A stretch of 64,000 bases of DNA, from contig CAKQQQ010000007.1 of assembly GCA_934271065.1 (NCBI GenBank), forward strand, positions 1 to 64,000, written 5' to 3'. How positions within the stretch are numbered: position 1 is the stretch's first letter; the number at the start of each line of letters is the position of its first letter. The DNA comes from an uncultured Clostridia bacterium. GTDB taxonomy: Bacteria; Bacillota; Clostridia; Christensenellales; Borkfalkiaceae. The translations under genes were made by a program, and so were the position numbers. The notes beneath the pieces are model-generated. The model was given only the letters and a program-made list of their open reading frames with translations, was not told the origin of the DNA and did not search any database. Below are positions 32,306 through 41,525 of this stretch, piece after piece.

Positions 32306-34590
32306 TTTATTATCTCCAACGGCGCAAATCTTACAACGAGCGATTTTACGCCTATACCCTTGAACGCCACGTCGATAACCACGTCGTCGCCGTTCTTCTT
32401 TCTCGCGACTATTATTCCTTTGCCGAATTTCTTATGCCTTACCTTCGCGCCCGCCTTAAAATCGTCGCACGCGCCGATTGCGGACTGAGCCGCGGCGCGC
32501 GACGCTCTGTTTTGCATATACGAATCGGCAAGACTTTTTTTGTGCGTCGAGTTATACCCCGAACGGGAATATTCTCCGCCGACGGAACGTTCCGAATACT
32601 CGTCACGACTGCGATAACCGCCGTATCGCGAAGTTTCCGACGGACGGTTAATATCCTGATAACGCCCGTACCCGTAAGCGGATGCGGGGATTTTTACCTT
32701 GTCGGATATCTCCTGCAAAAACTCCGATTGCATCGTAGGTCTTCTTGCGCCGTAAAGGAATCTGCTTCTCGCGCGGGTGATATACAACCGCTCGCGCGCG
32801 CGGGTTACTGCAACGTACATAAGGCGGCGTTCTTCTTCTATATCGTCGTCCATCGAACCCGACCTTTCGATCGGGAATATCTCTTTATCCATACCGCAGA
32901 CGAAAACGACTTTGTATTCGAGCCCTTTTACCGAGTGTACGGTGGCAAGAGTTACGAAGTTACCGTCGTTAATCTCGTCGGTGTCGGAACTTAAAGTTAT
33001 TCCGTTAAGATATTCGGACAGCGACGCGTTCGGGTTTTGTTTTTCAAACTCTTCTACGGACGCCATAAATTCGTTGACGTTGCGTTTTTTATCTTCGTTC
33101 TCTTCGGTGTCGTCGGCAAAACAACTCATATAATCGGTCTTGTCTATAACGGATTTTACGAGATCGGTAAGTTTCATCGTCTCTTTATCGACTATAAGCG
33201 ACGAGATTACGTCTTTGAACGAGCGTATTCTTGACTTTGCGCCGCCGTTTAAGTCAAGCGAGTCGCAGTCAAACACTCCGTCGAAGACCGAAAACCCGTT
33301 TTCGTCGGCGTAACGCTGCAATACTTCGACGGATTTATCGCCTATACCGCGTTTGGGAACGTTTATAACTCTTAAAACCGCTTCGTTATCGAGCGGATTA
33401 CACAAAAGGCGCAGGTAGGCGGTTAAATCTTTGATTTCCTTACGCTCGAAGAACTTGAACCCGCCGTAAACCCTGCACGGCAACCCGTACTTCATAAATT
33501 CCTGTTCGTACGAACGCGACAGCGCGTTTATACGCATTAGAACGGCAAAATCGGAATAGTTATACCCGCGCGAAAGAAGGTTTTTAATCTGAATGGCGGT
33601 ATATTGCGCCTCGCCGGATTCGTCGTCGGCTATATACACTTCGGGATTAACGCCGTCGTCGTTACCCGTCCATAGCGTCTTGTCTTTACGGTTTACGTTA
33701 TGTTTTATGACCGTGTTGGCTACGTCGAGAATTTTTTTGGTCGAACGGTAATTGCGTTCGAGTTTGAAAGTCTTTGCGTTTTTGAAATCTTTTTCAAAAT
33801 CTAAAATATTATTCACGTCCGCGCCGCGCCAGCCGTAAATACTCTGATCGTCGTCGCCAACGACGAACAGGTTGCCGTTGACGTACGACAACATCTTAAC
33901 TATGTCGTACTGGACGGCGTTGGTGTCCTGAAATTCGTCGACGTGTATATACCTGAAACGCGTTGAAAATTTTTCAAGCGTCTCGCGATCGTTGGATAAA
34001 AGTTCGCAGGTTTTTATCAGCAAATCGTCGAAATCGAATGCGTTGCTTCGCTTCAACTCTTCCTGATAAGCGCGCATTATTTTAACGAACGTACCCAAAT
34101 CGCGCATACGCGCGTTTTCGGCTTCAAACTCTTCGATAGTCTGGTTTTTCGTCTTATAAGCCGAGATTATGTTCTTTGCGGACTTATAGTATTTATCTAC
34201 TTCAAGACCGTTGGATACGATTATGCGCTTGATAACTTTCTCTTTATCGCTTTCGGAGTATATCGAAAAGTCTCTGCCGAAACCTATCTTTTCCGCGCCG
34301 TAACGTAATAGCCTGACGCACATAGAGTGTATTGTGCATATCCACATATCTTCCGAACCGTCTATCATTTTCGCAAGGCGGTCTTTCATTTCGTCGGCGG
34401 CTTTGTTGGTAAACGTTATCGCAAGCACGTTGTACGGCGAAACGCCGAGATCTTTGACGATGTGCGCGATCCTGCTCGTAAGCACGCGCGTTTTGCCGCT
34501 GCCCGCGCCCGCTATAACAAGCACCGCGCCTTCGGTTTCGAGTACGGGTTTGATTTGTTCTTCGTTAAGCGTTGATAAAAAATCGGTCAT
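32302..34590 (-). CDS. pcrA: ATP-dependent DNA helicase PcrA/UvrD
   Basis: This superfamily 1A helicase acts in repair and in clearing recombination and transcription conflicts. The 762-residue protein shows motif I VIAGAGSGKTRVL (about residues 25-37), Ia ITFTNKAADEM, II VDEFQDTN, III VGDDDQSIYGWRGA, IV LERNYRS, V TVHSVKGLEY and VI YVAVTRARE. The tail (about 690-762) has a Ser/Arg/Tyr-rich linker and then a Tudor-like KVRHKKFGKGIIV segment that binds RNA polymerase in PcrA. No ribosome site is visible; a 15-bp hairpin lies 11 bases before the ATG. Confidence 0.97.
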   Translation of the reverse strand: MTDFLSTLNEEQIKPVLETEGAVLVIAGAGSGKTRVLTSRIAHIVKDLGVSPYNVLAITFTNKAADEMKDRLAKMIDGSEDMWICTIHSMCVRLLRYGAEKIGFGRDFSIYSESDKEKVIKRIIVSNGLEVDKYYKSAKNIISAYKTKNQTIEEFEAENARMRDLGTFVKIMRAYQEELKRSNAFDFDDLLIKTCELLSNDRETLEKFSTRFRYIHVDEFQDTNAVQYDIVKMLSYVNGNLFVVGDDDQSIYGWRGADVNNILDFEKDFKNAKTFKLERNYRSTKKILDVANTVIKHNVNRKDKTLWTGNDDGVNPEVYIADDESGEAQYTAIQIKNLLSRGYNYSDFAVLMRINALSRSYEQEFMKYGLPCRVYGGFKFFERKEIKDLTAYLRLLCNPLDNEAVLRVINVPKRGIGDKSVEVLQRYADENGFSVFDGVFDCDSLDLNGGAKSRIRSFKDVISSLIVDKETMKLTDLVKSVIDKTDYMSCFADDTEENEDKKRNVNEFMASVEEFEKQNPNASLSEYLNGITLSSDTDEINDGNFVTLATVHSVKGLEYKVVFVCGMDKEIFPIERSGSMDDDIEEERRLMYVAVTRARERLYITRARSRFLYGARRPTMQSEFLQEISDKVKIPASAYGYGRYQDINRPSETSRYGGYRSRDEYSERSVGGEYSRSGYNSTHKKSLADSYMQNRASRAAAQSAIGACDDFKAGAKVRHKKFGKGIIVARKKNGDDVVIDVAFKGIGVKSLVVRFAPLEIIK

Positions 34591-34601
34591 ATGCGTTTAA
34601 T

Positions 34602-34640
34602 GGCTGTCGAAAACCGCGTATACGTCGGTTTTCGACAGCC
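34602..34640 (-). repeat. 15-bp inverted repeat between gyrA and pcrA
   Basis: GGCTGTCGAAAACCG and its perfect complement, with a 9-base loop, lie between the gyrA stop and the pcrA start. On the minus strand no T-run follows, so it is not a classic terminator in the gene direction. An RNA-processing site, or a hairpin masking the pcrA start region, are possibilities. Confidence 0.6.
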
Positions 34641-34653
34641 GTATTCTTTAATT

Positions 34654-37284
34654 TTATTCTTCGACGGAAGTATCCTGCGTTTCTTCGCCGTCAACCGTCT
34701 CTTCGCCGTTTTCGTCTTCGGCAAGTTCTTCCGGCTCTTCTTCGTGCGGAGCAATCGTCACGGTCGCAATCTGCGCGTCGTCGAGACGCATTACCTTAAC
34801 GCCGCGCGTCGCTCTGCCTATAAGCGATATTTCGTCTACGAGTACCCTTATCGCTATACCGCTATCGGATATCATCATAATATCTTCGCCTTCGCTTACG
34901 GGTTTTATACCTACCAGCGAGCCGGTGGTTTCGTTGAATACGCCCGCCTTTATGCCTTTGCCCGCGCGCGATTGTAATCTGTACTCGTCAAGACTGCTGC
35001 GCTTGCCGTAACCGAGCGACGAGACCGTTATTACCGTGTCGCCCGCGTGTACGACCTGCATATCTATAACGTAGTCGCCGTCTTCGAGTTCGATGGACTT
35101 AACACCCTGCGTATCTCTGCCCGTCGCGCGGACGTCTTTCTCGGAGAATCTTATACATTTACCGTCGTGACTGCCGATTAAAATTTCGTCGTCGCCGCTC
35201 GTAAACTGTACGGATATGAGTTCGTCGCCCGGAAGAAGACTGATCGCTATCTTGCCGCCTTTTCTGATACTGTCGAATTGCGACATAGGCGTCTTTTTGA
35301 TAAGACCGAATTTGGTCGCCATCATAACGAACCCTTCTTCACAGGTTTCGTTGACTTCGGTCGCTTCCGTTTCGACGGCTTCCGTAGTCTCTTCGGCGTT
35401 TTCCGCCGCAGTTTCGGTAATCCGTTCTTTTCTCGGAATGACCGCCGTTATTCTTTCGCCGTTGTCTACCTGAATAAGGTTTACTATCGCCCTGCCCCTT
35501 GCCGCTTTCTGCGCTTCGGGGACTTCGTAGCCTTTAAGTTTATACACTTTGCCGAGCGACGAGAAGAATAACAGGTCGTCGTGCGTGGAACTTACGAACA
35601 TATTTTCGACGAAGTCTTCGTCTTTGGGTTTATGCGCCGTAACGCCCTTTCCGCCGCGGCGTTGAGCGCGGCAGTCTTTGACGCTGAGTCTCTTGACGTA
35701 TCCGAGATGCGTCATAGAAATTACCACGTCTTCGCGCGGGATAAGGTCGGCTTCGCCGATGTCTGCGTAATCGGTGGATATTTCGGTCTTTCTCGGCGCG
35801 GGGTATCTGTTTTTGACGTCGAGAAGATCGTTTCTGATAATCGCCACGACTCTTTCTGGCTTTTGCAAAATATCTTCGAGATCCTTTATCAGAGCGTCGA
35901 GTTGACGGAGTTCTTCGTTGAGTTTGTCGACTTCCATAGAAGTGAGCCTTTGCAGTCTCATTTCGAGAATTGCCGTCGTCTGTTTTTCGTCGAGCAAAAA
36001 CGCCTGCATAAGTTGACGCGACGCGTCGTCTTTATCCGTACTGCGCTTGATTATCGCGATGACTTCGTCGATATGCGCAAGCGCGATTACGAGACCTTTT
36101 ACGATATGTTCGCGTTCGCGCGTTTTATTGAGATCGTACTTGGTTCGGCGGGTAATTACGTCTTTCTGGTGCGCGACGTAATATTCGAGTATTTCTTTTA
36201 AGTTGAGAATCTTCGGATCGGTACCGACGAGCGCGAGAAGTATTATACCGCCCGACGTCTGCAAGTTGGTCTGCTTATACAAAGAGTTCAGCACGACTTG
36301 CGCGTTGGCGTCTTTCTTTACTTCGATAACGACTCTCATACCGTGTCTGTCGGACTCGTCGTTTACGTTGGATATTCCTTCGAGACGCTTGTTCTTGACG
36401 TAGTCGGCTATCGTCTCGATAAGTTTTTGTTTATTTACCTGATACGGAAGTTCGGTTACGATTATTCTCTCTCTCGTACCGTTATTGAATTCTTCGATTT
36501 CGCAACGCGCGCGGAGAACGTAACCGCCCCTGCCCGTTCTGTAAGCGTTTCTTATACCGCTTCTGCCCATTATTATTCCGCCCGTCGGGTAATCGGGCGC
36601 GGGAATATATTGCAACAATTCGTCGACGGTAATGTCGGGGTTATCGAGCAAAGCGACCGCGCCGTCGATAACTTCGCCGAGATTGTGCGGCGGAATGTTG
36701 GTAGCCATACCTACCGCAATACCGTCCGCGCCGTTCACGAGCAGGTTGGGATACCTTGCGGGGAGAACGACGGGTTGCATACGCGTATCGTCGAAGTTGG
36801 GATAAAAGTCAACGGTATCTTTTTCGATTTCGCGGAGCATTTCGAGCGCCATTTTGCTCATTCTCGCTTCGGTGTACCTGTACGCCGCCGCGGGATCGCC
36901 GTCGACCGAGCCGAAGTTGCCGTGCCCGTCGACGAGCGGCATATTTATCGAAAAGTCCTGCGCGAGCCTTACGAGCGCGTCGTAAACCGAACTGTCGCCG
37001 TGCGGATGATATTTACCTAAAACGTCGCCGACGATGGCGGCGCATTTTTTATACGCTTTATCGGGAGATAAACCGAGTTCGTTCATAGAATAGAGTATTC
37101 TTCTGTGAACGGGTTTAAGCCCGTCTCTTACGTCGGGTATCGCCCTTGAACGATTTACGCACATCGCGTAATCGATGAAACTTTGTTTAAGTTCTTTCTC
37201 GACTTCGATATCGATTATTTTGGTCATATCGAGAGTTTTTTTGAACTCCGCCGTTAAAGCCTGATCGAATTCTTTTTTAGCCAT
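34654..37284 (-). CDS. gyrA: DNA gyrase subunit A
   Basis: GyrA breaks and rejoins DNA in the supercoiling reaction. The 876-residue protein has the winged-helix core with the catalytic Tyr in DPAAAYRYTEARM, the fluoroquinolone region YHPHGDSSVYDALVRLAQD, the coiled coil, and a C-terminal beta-pinwheel with the GyrA box QRRGGKG, which separates it from ParC. A stretch of about 30 mainly Glu/Thr/Ala residues interrupts the pinwheel (DNA 35340-35435), and the C-terminus is a long acidic tail. The start at 37284 (MAKKEFD) follows GGGGGA; an ATG-like start 18 bases earlier overlaps gyrB. Confidence 0.97.
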   Translation of the reverse strand: MAKKEFDQALTAEFKKTLDMTKIIDIEVEKELKQSFIDYAMCVNRSRAIPDVRDGLKPVHRRILYSMNELGLSPDKAYKKCAAIVGDVLGKYHPHGDSSVYDALVRLAQDFSINMPLVDGHGNFGSVDGDPAAAYRYTEARMSKMALEMLREIEKDTVDFYPNFDDTRMQPVVLPARYPNLLVNGADGIAVGMATNIPPHNLGEVIDGAVALLDNPDITVDELLQYIPAPDYPTGGIIMGRSGIRNAYRTGRGGYVLRARCEIEEFNNGTRERIIVTELPYQVNKQKLIETIADYVKNKRLEGISNVNDESDRHGMRVVIEVKKDANAQVVLNSLYKQTNLQTSGGIILLALVGTDPKILNLKEILEYYVAHQKDVITRRTKYDLNKTREREHIVKGLVIALAHIDEVIAIIKRSTDKDDASRQLMQAFLLDEKQTTAILEMRLQRLTSMEVDKLNEELRQLDALIKDLEDILQKPERVVAIIRNDLLDVKNRYPAPRKTEISTDYADIGEADLIPREDVVISMTHLGYVKRLSVKDCRAQRRGGKGVTAHKPKDEDFVENMFVSSTHDDLLFFSSLGKVYKLKGYEVPEAQKAARGRAIVNLIQVDNGERITAVIPRKERITETAAENAEETTEAVETEATEVNETCEEGFVMMATKFGLIKKTPMSQFDSIRKGGKIAISLLPGDELISVQFTSGDDEILIGSHDGKCIRFSEKDVRATGRDTQGVKSIELEDGDYVIDMQVVHAGDTVITVSSLGYGKRSSLDEYRLQSRAGKGIKAGVFNETTGSLVGIKPVSEGEDIMMISDSGIAIRVLVDEISLIGRATRGVKVMRLDDAQIATVTIAPHEEEPEELAEDENGEETVDGEETQDTSVEE

Positions 37285-37298
37285 TCTCGTGTCCCCCA

Positions 37299-39206
37299 TC
37301 AAGTATCGAGTTCGCGGTTAGCGAATTTCGCGTTTTCTTCGATGAATTTTCTGCGTTGTTCGGGTTCTTCGCCCATAAGCAGCGCAAAATGCGCGTCGGC
37401 TTCCACGGCGTCGTCTATCGTGACTTTACGCAACGTACGCGTCGCCGGATTCATCGTGGTATCCCAAAGTTGCTGCTTGTCCATCTCGCCGAGACCTTTA
37501 TAACGCTGTATGTCGCTTCTCGGGTTTTCGCGACAGAACGCGTCCTTATCGGCGTCGTTATAAAAATAATAGTCGACTTTGTTCTTCGTCGCCTTGTATA
37601 GCGGGGGTTGCGCGATATAAACGTGACCTTGCTCTACAAGCGGACGCATATAGCGGAAGAAGAAAGTGAGAAGAAGTATTCGTATATGAGAACCGTCTAC
37701 GTCCGCATCGGTCATACAGATAACTCTGTCGTAACGGATTTTACTTACGTCGAAATCTTCGAGCATTCCGCCGCCGAAAGCCGTTATCATAGCCTTGATC
37801 TCTTCGTTTTCGAGAACTCTGTTTATTCTCGTCTTTTCGACGTTCAGTATTTTACCGCGAAGGGGCAATATCGCCTGAAAACGCCTGTCTCTGCCCTGCT
37901 TCGCCGTTCCGCCTGCGGAATCGCCTTCTACGAGATATATTTCGCAAAGTTCGGGGTTCTTTTCCGAACAGTCGGCAAGTTTGCCGGGTAAAGCCGTGCT
38001 TTCGAAAGCAGTTTTTCTCGTGGCTTCTCTCGCCTTTCTCGCGGCTTCTCTCGCGCGCTTTGCGGTAAGGCATTTATTGAGCATTTCTTTCGTGAACGCG
38101 GGGTTTTCTTCAAGATAAGTACCAAGACCTTCGTTCATAGCCTTCTGAACGTAACCGCGGATCTCGCTGTTGCCGAGTTTGGTCTTGGTCTGACCTTCGA
38201 ATTGCGGTTCGGGCAATTTTACGGATATAACGGCGGTCAGACCTTCGCGCACGTCTTCGCCCGCAAGTTTGTCGTCGTCCTTTATAAGATTGAGTTTTTT
38301 GCCAGCGTCGTTCACGAGTTTAGACAACGCGAAACGAAATCCGTCGATATGCGTTCCGCCTTCTTTGGTGTTTACGTTGTTGGCGAACGCTATGACGTTT
38401 TCGTTATAACCGTCGTTGTACTGCATAGCGATTTCGACGGAAACCGCGTCGTAGTTCTCACGGAAATAAAGTACCTGACTGATAGGCTCTTTATTCGCGT
38501 TCAAAAACTCGACGTATTCGCTTATGCCGCCTTCGTAAAGAAGTTCGTCGCGCGCTTCCTGACCTTCGCGCTTGTCTTCGAGAACGATTTTCAAGCCCGC
38601 GTTAAGAAACGCGAAGTCGCGGAGAATACTCTTTATCGTATTGTAGTTGAAAACCGTGGTTTCGAATATTTCGTAATCGGGCTTGAAAGTAATTCTCGTA
38701 CCCGATTCGGTCGTATCGCCGACGACGAAAAGTCTCGCTCTCGGTACGCCGCGATCGTATTCCTGACGGTAATGCTTTCCGTTCTGATATACGTCTACCG
38801 ACGCGTATTCGGAAAGCGCGTTTACCGCTTTAAGACCTACGCCGTGCAAGCCCGACGAAACGGTATAACCGCCGCCGCCGAACTTTCCGCCGGCGTTGGG
38901 CTTGGTCATAACGACTTCTACCGTCGATACGCCTTCTTTTTCGTGTATGCCCGTAGGTATACCCCTTCCGTTATCCCTGACCGAACAAGAACCGTCTTTT
39001 TCGATGGTAACGGTAATGGTATCGCAGTAGCCTGCGAGAGCCTCGTCCACGGAGTTGTCGACTATCTCTTTTACGAGATGGTGCAGCCCCCTTTCGTCCG
39101 TCGAGGCTATATACATGCCGGGGCGTTTTCTGATGTGTTCGAGCCCTTCGAGAACCTGTATCTGGTCCGCGCCGTAACTCCCTTCGACTTTGCGTTCGAT
39201 ATCCAT
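37299..39206 (-). CDS. gyrB: DNA gyrase subunit B
   Basis: GyrB supplies ATP-driven strand passage to gyrase. The 635 residues have the GHKL ATPase domain (VDEALAGYCDTI, DNGRGIPTGIH, GLHGVGLKAVNALS), the transducer domain, and the TOPRIM domain with EIYLVEGDSAGGTAKQGRD and MTDADVDGSHI, then the C-terminal QRYKGLGEMDKQQLW. The length matches the short Gram-positive form. CAGGAG six bases before the ATG at 39206 fixes the start, and a promoter precedes it. The gene adjoins gyrA. Confidence 0.97.
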   Translation of the reverse strand: MDIERKVEGSYGADQIQVLEGLEHIRKRPGMYIASTDERGLHHLVKEIVDNSVDEALAGYCDTITVTIEKDGSCSVRDNGRGIPTGIHEKEGVSTVEVVMTKPNAGGKFGGGGYTVSSGLHGVGLKAVNALSEYASVDVYQNGKHYRQEYDRGVPRARLFVVGDTTESGTRITFKPDYEIFETTVFNYNTIKSILRDFAFLNAGLKIVLEDKREGQEARDELLYEGGISEYVEFLNANKEPISQVLYFRENYDAVSVEIAMQYNDGYNENVIAFANNVNTKEGGTHIDGFRFALSKLVNDAGKKLNLIKDDDKLAGEDVREGLTAVISVKLPEPQFEGQTKTKLGNSEIRGYVQKAMNEGLGTYLEENPAFTKEMLNKCLTAKRAREAARKAREATRKTAFESTALPGKLADCSEKNPELCEIYLVEGDSAGGTAKQGRDRRFQAILPLRGKILNVEKTRINRVLENEEIKAMITAFGGGMLEDFDVSKIRYDRVICMTDADVDGSHIRILLLTFFFRYMRPLVEQGHVYIAQPPLYKATKNKVDYYFYNDADKDAFCRENPRSDIQRYKGLGEMDKQQLWDTTMNPATRTLRKVTIDDAVEADAHFALLMGEEPEQRRKFIEENAKFANRELDT

Positions 39207-39269
39207 TGTAATCTCCTGAAAAGAAAGATAATTCCGCAATAAAGCGGTCAAACTTATAATATAGTATAT

Positions 39270-39298
39270 ATTATAAACTATTCTTAAATATAAGTAAA
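39270..39298 (-). promoter_or_regulatory. Sigma-A promoter of gyrB-gyrA
   Basis: TTTACT (39298-39293), a 17-base spacer and a perfect TATAAT (39275-39270) are read on the minus strand. The leader of about 55 bases contains a small CCGC/GCGG hairpin. The very AT-rich spacer region could make the promoter supercoiling-sensitive (inference). Confidence 0.7.
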
Positions 39299-39331
39299 GC
39301 GTTTTGCCCGAATCTTTTCGCGCGGCACAAA

Positions 39332-39358
39332 AAAAAGACCGCTTAAAGCAGTCTTTTT
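39332..39358 (-). terminator. Terminator after the M50-type gene
   Basis: AAAGAC...GTCTTT with an internal GCT/AGC forms a short hairpin with T-runs on both sides. It overlaps the stop codon of the 39343-40386 gene on the minus strand. Confidence 0.6.
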
Positions 39359-40386
39359 ATCATCGTTTCGTTAAATTTGCCGTCTCCTTTGAAAAAATCT
39401 TCGGCGCAGTACTTCAACGCCGTTGCGGCGGCGACTTTTATATACCCGTCGTCTCCGCGCCGCAAGGCGGCAACCAGTCTCGCACGGGCGGCGTAAGGCT
39501 CTTCGACGCCGTCGATACAGGCGATCGCGCGTTCGCAACGCGCGGTAAGCCGCTCGTCTTCGGCGATATACCCGACGCAGAACGCTTCGGCGAACGTCTC
39601 GACGTCGAACGCGCCGTCTTCGATTGCGTTTTCGGCAATTCGGCGGGCTTGTTCGTAATTTCCGAGTTCTTCTTCGCGGCGAAGCGAAAAAAGCCGTAAA
39701 GCCCGATTTACGGGCTGCAAAGAGCAATTTTCGACGAAATATTTACCGTCCACTTCCGCATAACTCGTTCCGCTTCTTAGAAGGGCGAGTATATTGAGAT
39801 AACAGTCAAGCGCGAACACGTCCGCAGAAGTCTTAACCGACGCGATAAGCGTTCCGTCTCCGTCCGACAACACGCCTTTAATGGCGTTTACGGCAAACGC
39901 GGCGAGCGGAAGCGGAAAACACGCAAAAAACGCCCGCGCGCGGCAATCGGCAGCCGCCACGAAAACTATTATATACGCTATCACGGTCAGCGCGGAAGCA
40001 ACCGTTCCGCCGAGCGCGACGTTGATAAACTTCCGCGCGTTATCGCCGTCTTCTTTACTTACTCCGCGCGGAACGAAAGTCGTCTCGCCGAAATTTTTAC
40101 ACGAAAAGTCGAACGAAAATTTCTTTTTTTCGCGCTTATCGTACCGAAAACACAGGCAAGAAAATTTAACAGTCTCGAATCCGGCGATTTTCGCAGCCGT
40201 CAGATGCCCCGTCTCGTGCGTCAAAGCAAAGAAACCAAGCAGCGCGACCGCTCCGCCGAGCGAATAAAAAACGACGCTCGCCGAGCCGCAGAGCCGCGCG
40301 ATCGCCCAGACGTTGAACGCGGAAAACGCCGCGCCGACTATATAAGCCGCGGAAACTTTCAATGCCGTTCCGACGTTATTTTTCAT
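39343..40386 (-). CDS. M50-like membrane metalloprotease
   Basis: The 347-residue protein has two N-terminal hydrophobic helices (about 9-33, 38-54), the second running into HETGH at residues 57-61, a metalloprotease HExxH motif at a membrane helix as in site-2 proteases. Further helices are at about 123-145 and 148-168. Downstream, LSDGDGTLI could supply the third ligand (Asp) as in the LDG motif of the family. The C-terminal half is soluble and helical, resembling a repeat array. GGAG is six bases before the ATG. The gene follows Ppx/GppA with a short overlap. The substrate is unknown. Confidence 0.68.
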   Translation of the reverse strand: MKNNVGTALKVSAAYIVGAAFSAFNVWAIARLCGSASVVFYSLGGAVALLGFFALTHETGHLTAAKIAGFETVKFSCLCFRYDKREKKKFSFDFSCKNFGETTFVPRGVSKEDGDNARKFINVALGGTVASALTVIAYIIVFVAAADCRARAFFACFPLPLAAFAVNAIKGVLSDGDGTLIASVKTSADVFALDCYLNILALLRSGTSYAEVDGKYFVENCSLQPVNRALRLFSLRREEELGNYEQARRIAENAIEDGAFDVETFAEAFCVGYIAEDERLTARCERAIACIDGVEEPYAARARLVAALRRGDDGYIKVAAATALKYCAEDFFKGDGKFNETMIKRLL

Positions 40387-41266
40387 AACTCACTCCGTAA
40401 ACTTTCTTTTTAAGGTAGCCGAGCAGGTTATCGCTCTCTTTTACGATTATCTCTTTTATACCCGCGTAGCGCATAATCGAAAGCAACATATACGCTCCGC
40501 AAGGTATTATATCCGCGCGCTTCGGGTTTATACCGAGAACGTTTACCCTGTCCGACCTGTCGCAGGACTTAATCAGCGCGTAATCGCGTTCAAACGAATC
40601 TATCGTCAATATATGCCCGTCAACCTTGTCCGCGTCGTATTCGCAAAGACCTATATCGAGCGCCGCGACCGTGGTGGCCGTTCCGCCGACCGCGTAAAAT
40701 TTTACGTCTCGCGGAATTTCGCCGTATTCGTTTATTCTTTCGCCTACGGCGGACTTCAACGACTCTTCGTCTTCGCCGCACCTGCCGTAAAGCCTTACCG
40801 CGCCGAGCGGTAAAGAATGAGAATAGATTATTCTGCCGTTTTTAACGACGCTCACTTCCGCGCTCGCGCCGCCGACGTCTATAACGCCGCCGTCGGAATC
40901 GCCGACCGCGCCAAGCAAAGCAAGTTCGCCTTCTTCGTCGCCGCGTACGACGTCAATATTCACACCCGTCGCCGAAAGACATTCTTTTACGAATTCCGCG
41001 CCGTTATCCGCGCTTCTTATCGCTTCGGTCGCAAACGCGTAAATTTCGCTCGCTCTGACGTCGATTAAAGCCGCTTTCAACAAGTTTATCGCTTCGATCG
41101 TGCGCGCTTTCGACCTTTCCGTCAGGGAATTGCCGCGCGCAAGACCTTCGCCGAGACGAGTCGTATAAAGACCGTTATATAAAATTTTTCCGTCCGCGAA
41201 AGCGCGAGCGCGGACGGAATTTGAACCTATATCTATTATACCTATGCAAATTTTACTTTTTTCCAT
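40376..41266 (-). CDS. Ppx/GppA-family phosphatase
   Basis: This is an exopolyphosphatase or guanosine pentaphosphate phosphohydrolase of the ASKHA fold. The 296-residue protein has phosphate-binding motifs IGIIDIGSNSVRARAF near the start, ATEAIRSADNG, GVIDVGGASAEVSVV and the later YAVGGTATTVAAL. It is the short form without the HD-like C-terminal domain. It overlaps the end of divIC by 14 bases and precedes the M50-like gene. Which substrate is used cannot be decided. Confidence 0.9.
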   Translation of the reverse strand: MEKSKICIGIIDIGSNSVRARAFADGKILYNGLYTTRLGEGLARGNSLTERSKARTIEAINLLKAALIDVRASEIYAFATEAIRSADNGAEFVKECLSATGVNIDVVRGDEEGELALLGAVGDSDGGVIDVGGASAEVSVVKNGRIIYSHSLPLGAVRLYGRCGEDEESLKSAVGERINEYGEIPRDVKFYAVGGTATTVAALDIGLCEYDADKVDGHILTIDSFERDYALIKSCDRSDRVNVLGINPKRADIIPCGAYMLLSIMRYAGIKEIIVKESDNLLGYLKKKVYGVSYEK

Positions 41267-41525
41267 CGCCAGTCTTGAAAACGTAACCGTAAGTACGCGC
41301 GAGATACTCTCTCCCTTCGTCGCTATCGATAAATTTCAGCCATTCGGATTTGTCTTTATACTTTTCCTGCAATTCGGCGAATTCCGTTTTTTGTCTTTCG
41401 AATTCGCGTTTTTTTGCCGACAGCGTAGCCATCTGGAAAATCAACACGAAAATCAGTATGAAAAGCGTTACGACGGCGACGACCGTGCCTGCCGCGACGA
41501 CTTTTCGCATTTTTCTTTCGGTCAT
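41253..41525 (-). CDS. divIC: Septum formation initiator DivIC/FtsB family
   Basis: This bitopic division protein forms a complex with FtsL and DivIB at the septum. The 90 residues include a basic N-terminal tail, one membrane helix (AAGTVVAVVTLFILIFVLIFQMA), a coiled coil (KKREFERQKTEFAELQEKYKDK) and the C-terminal EYLARTYGYVFKTGD that matches the family. GGAG lies eight bases before the ATG at 41525, and a promoter directly upstream lies inside yabQ. It follows yabP-yabQ as in Bacillus. Confidence 0.88.
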   Translation of the reverse strand: MTERKMRKVVAAGTVVAVVTLFILIFVLIFQMATLSAKKREFERQKTEFAELQEKYKDKSEWLKFIDSDEGREYLARTYGYVFKTGDGKK

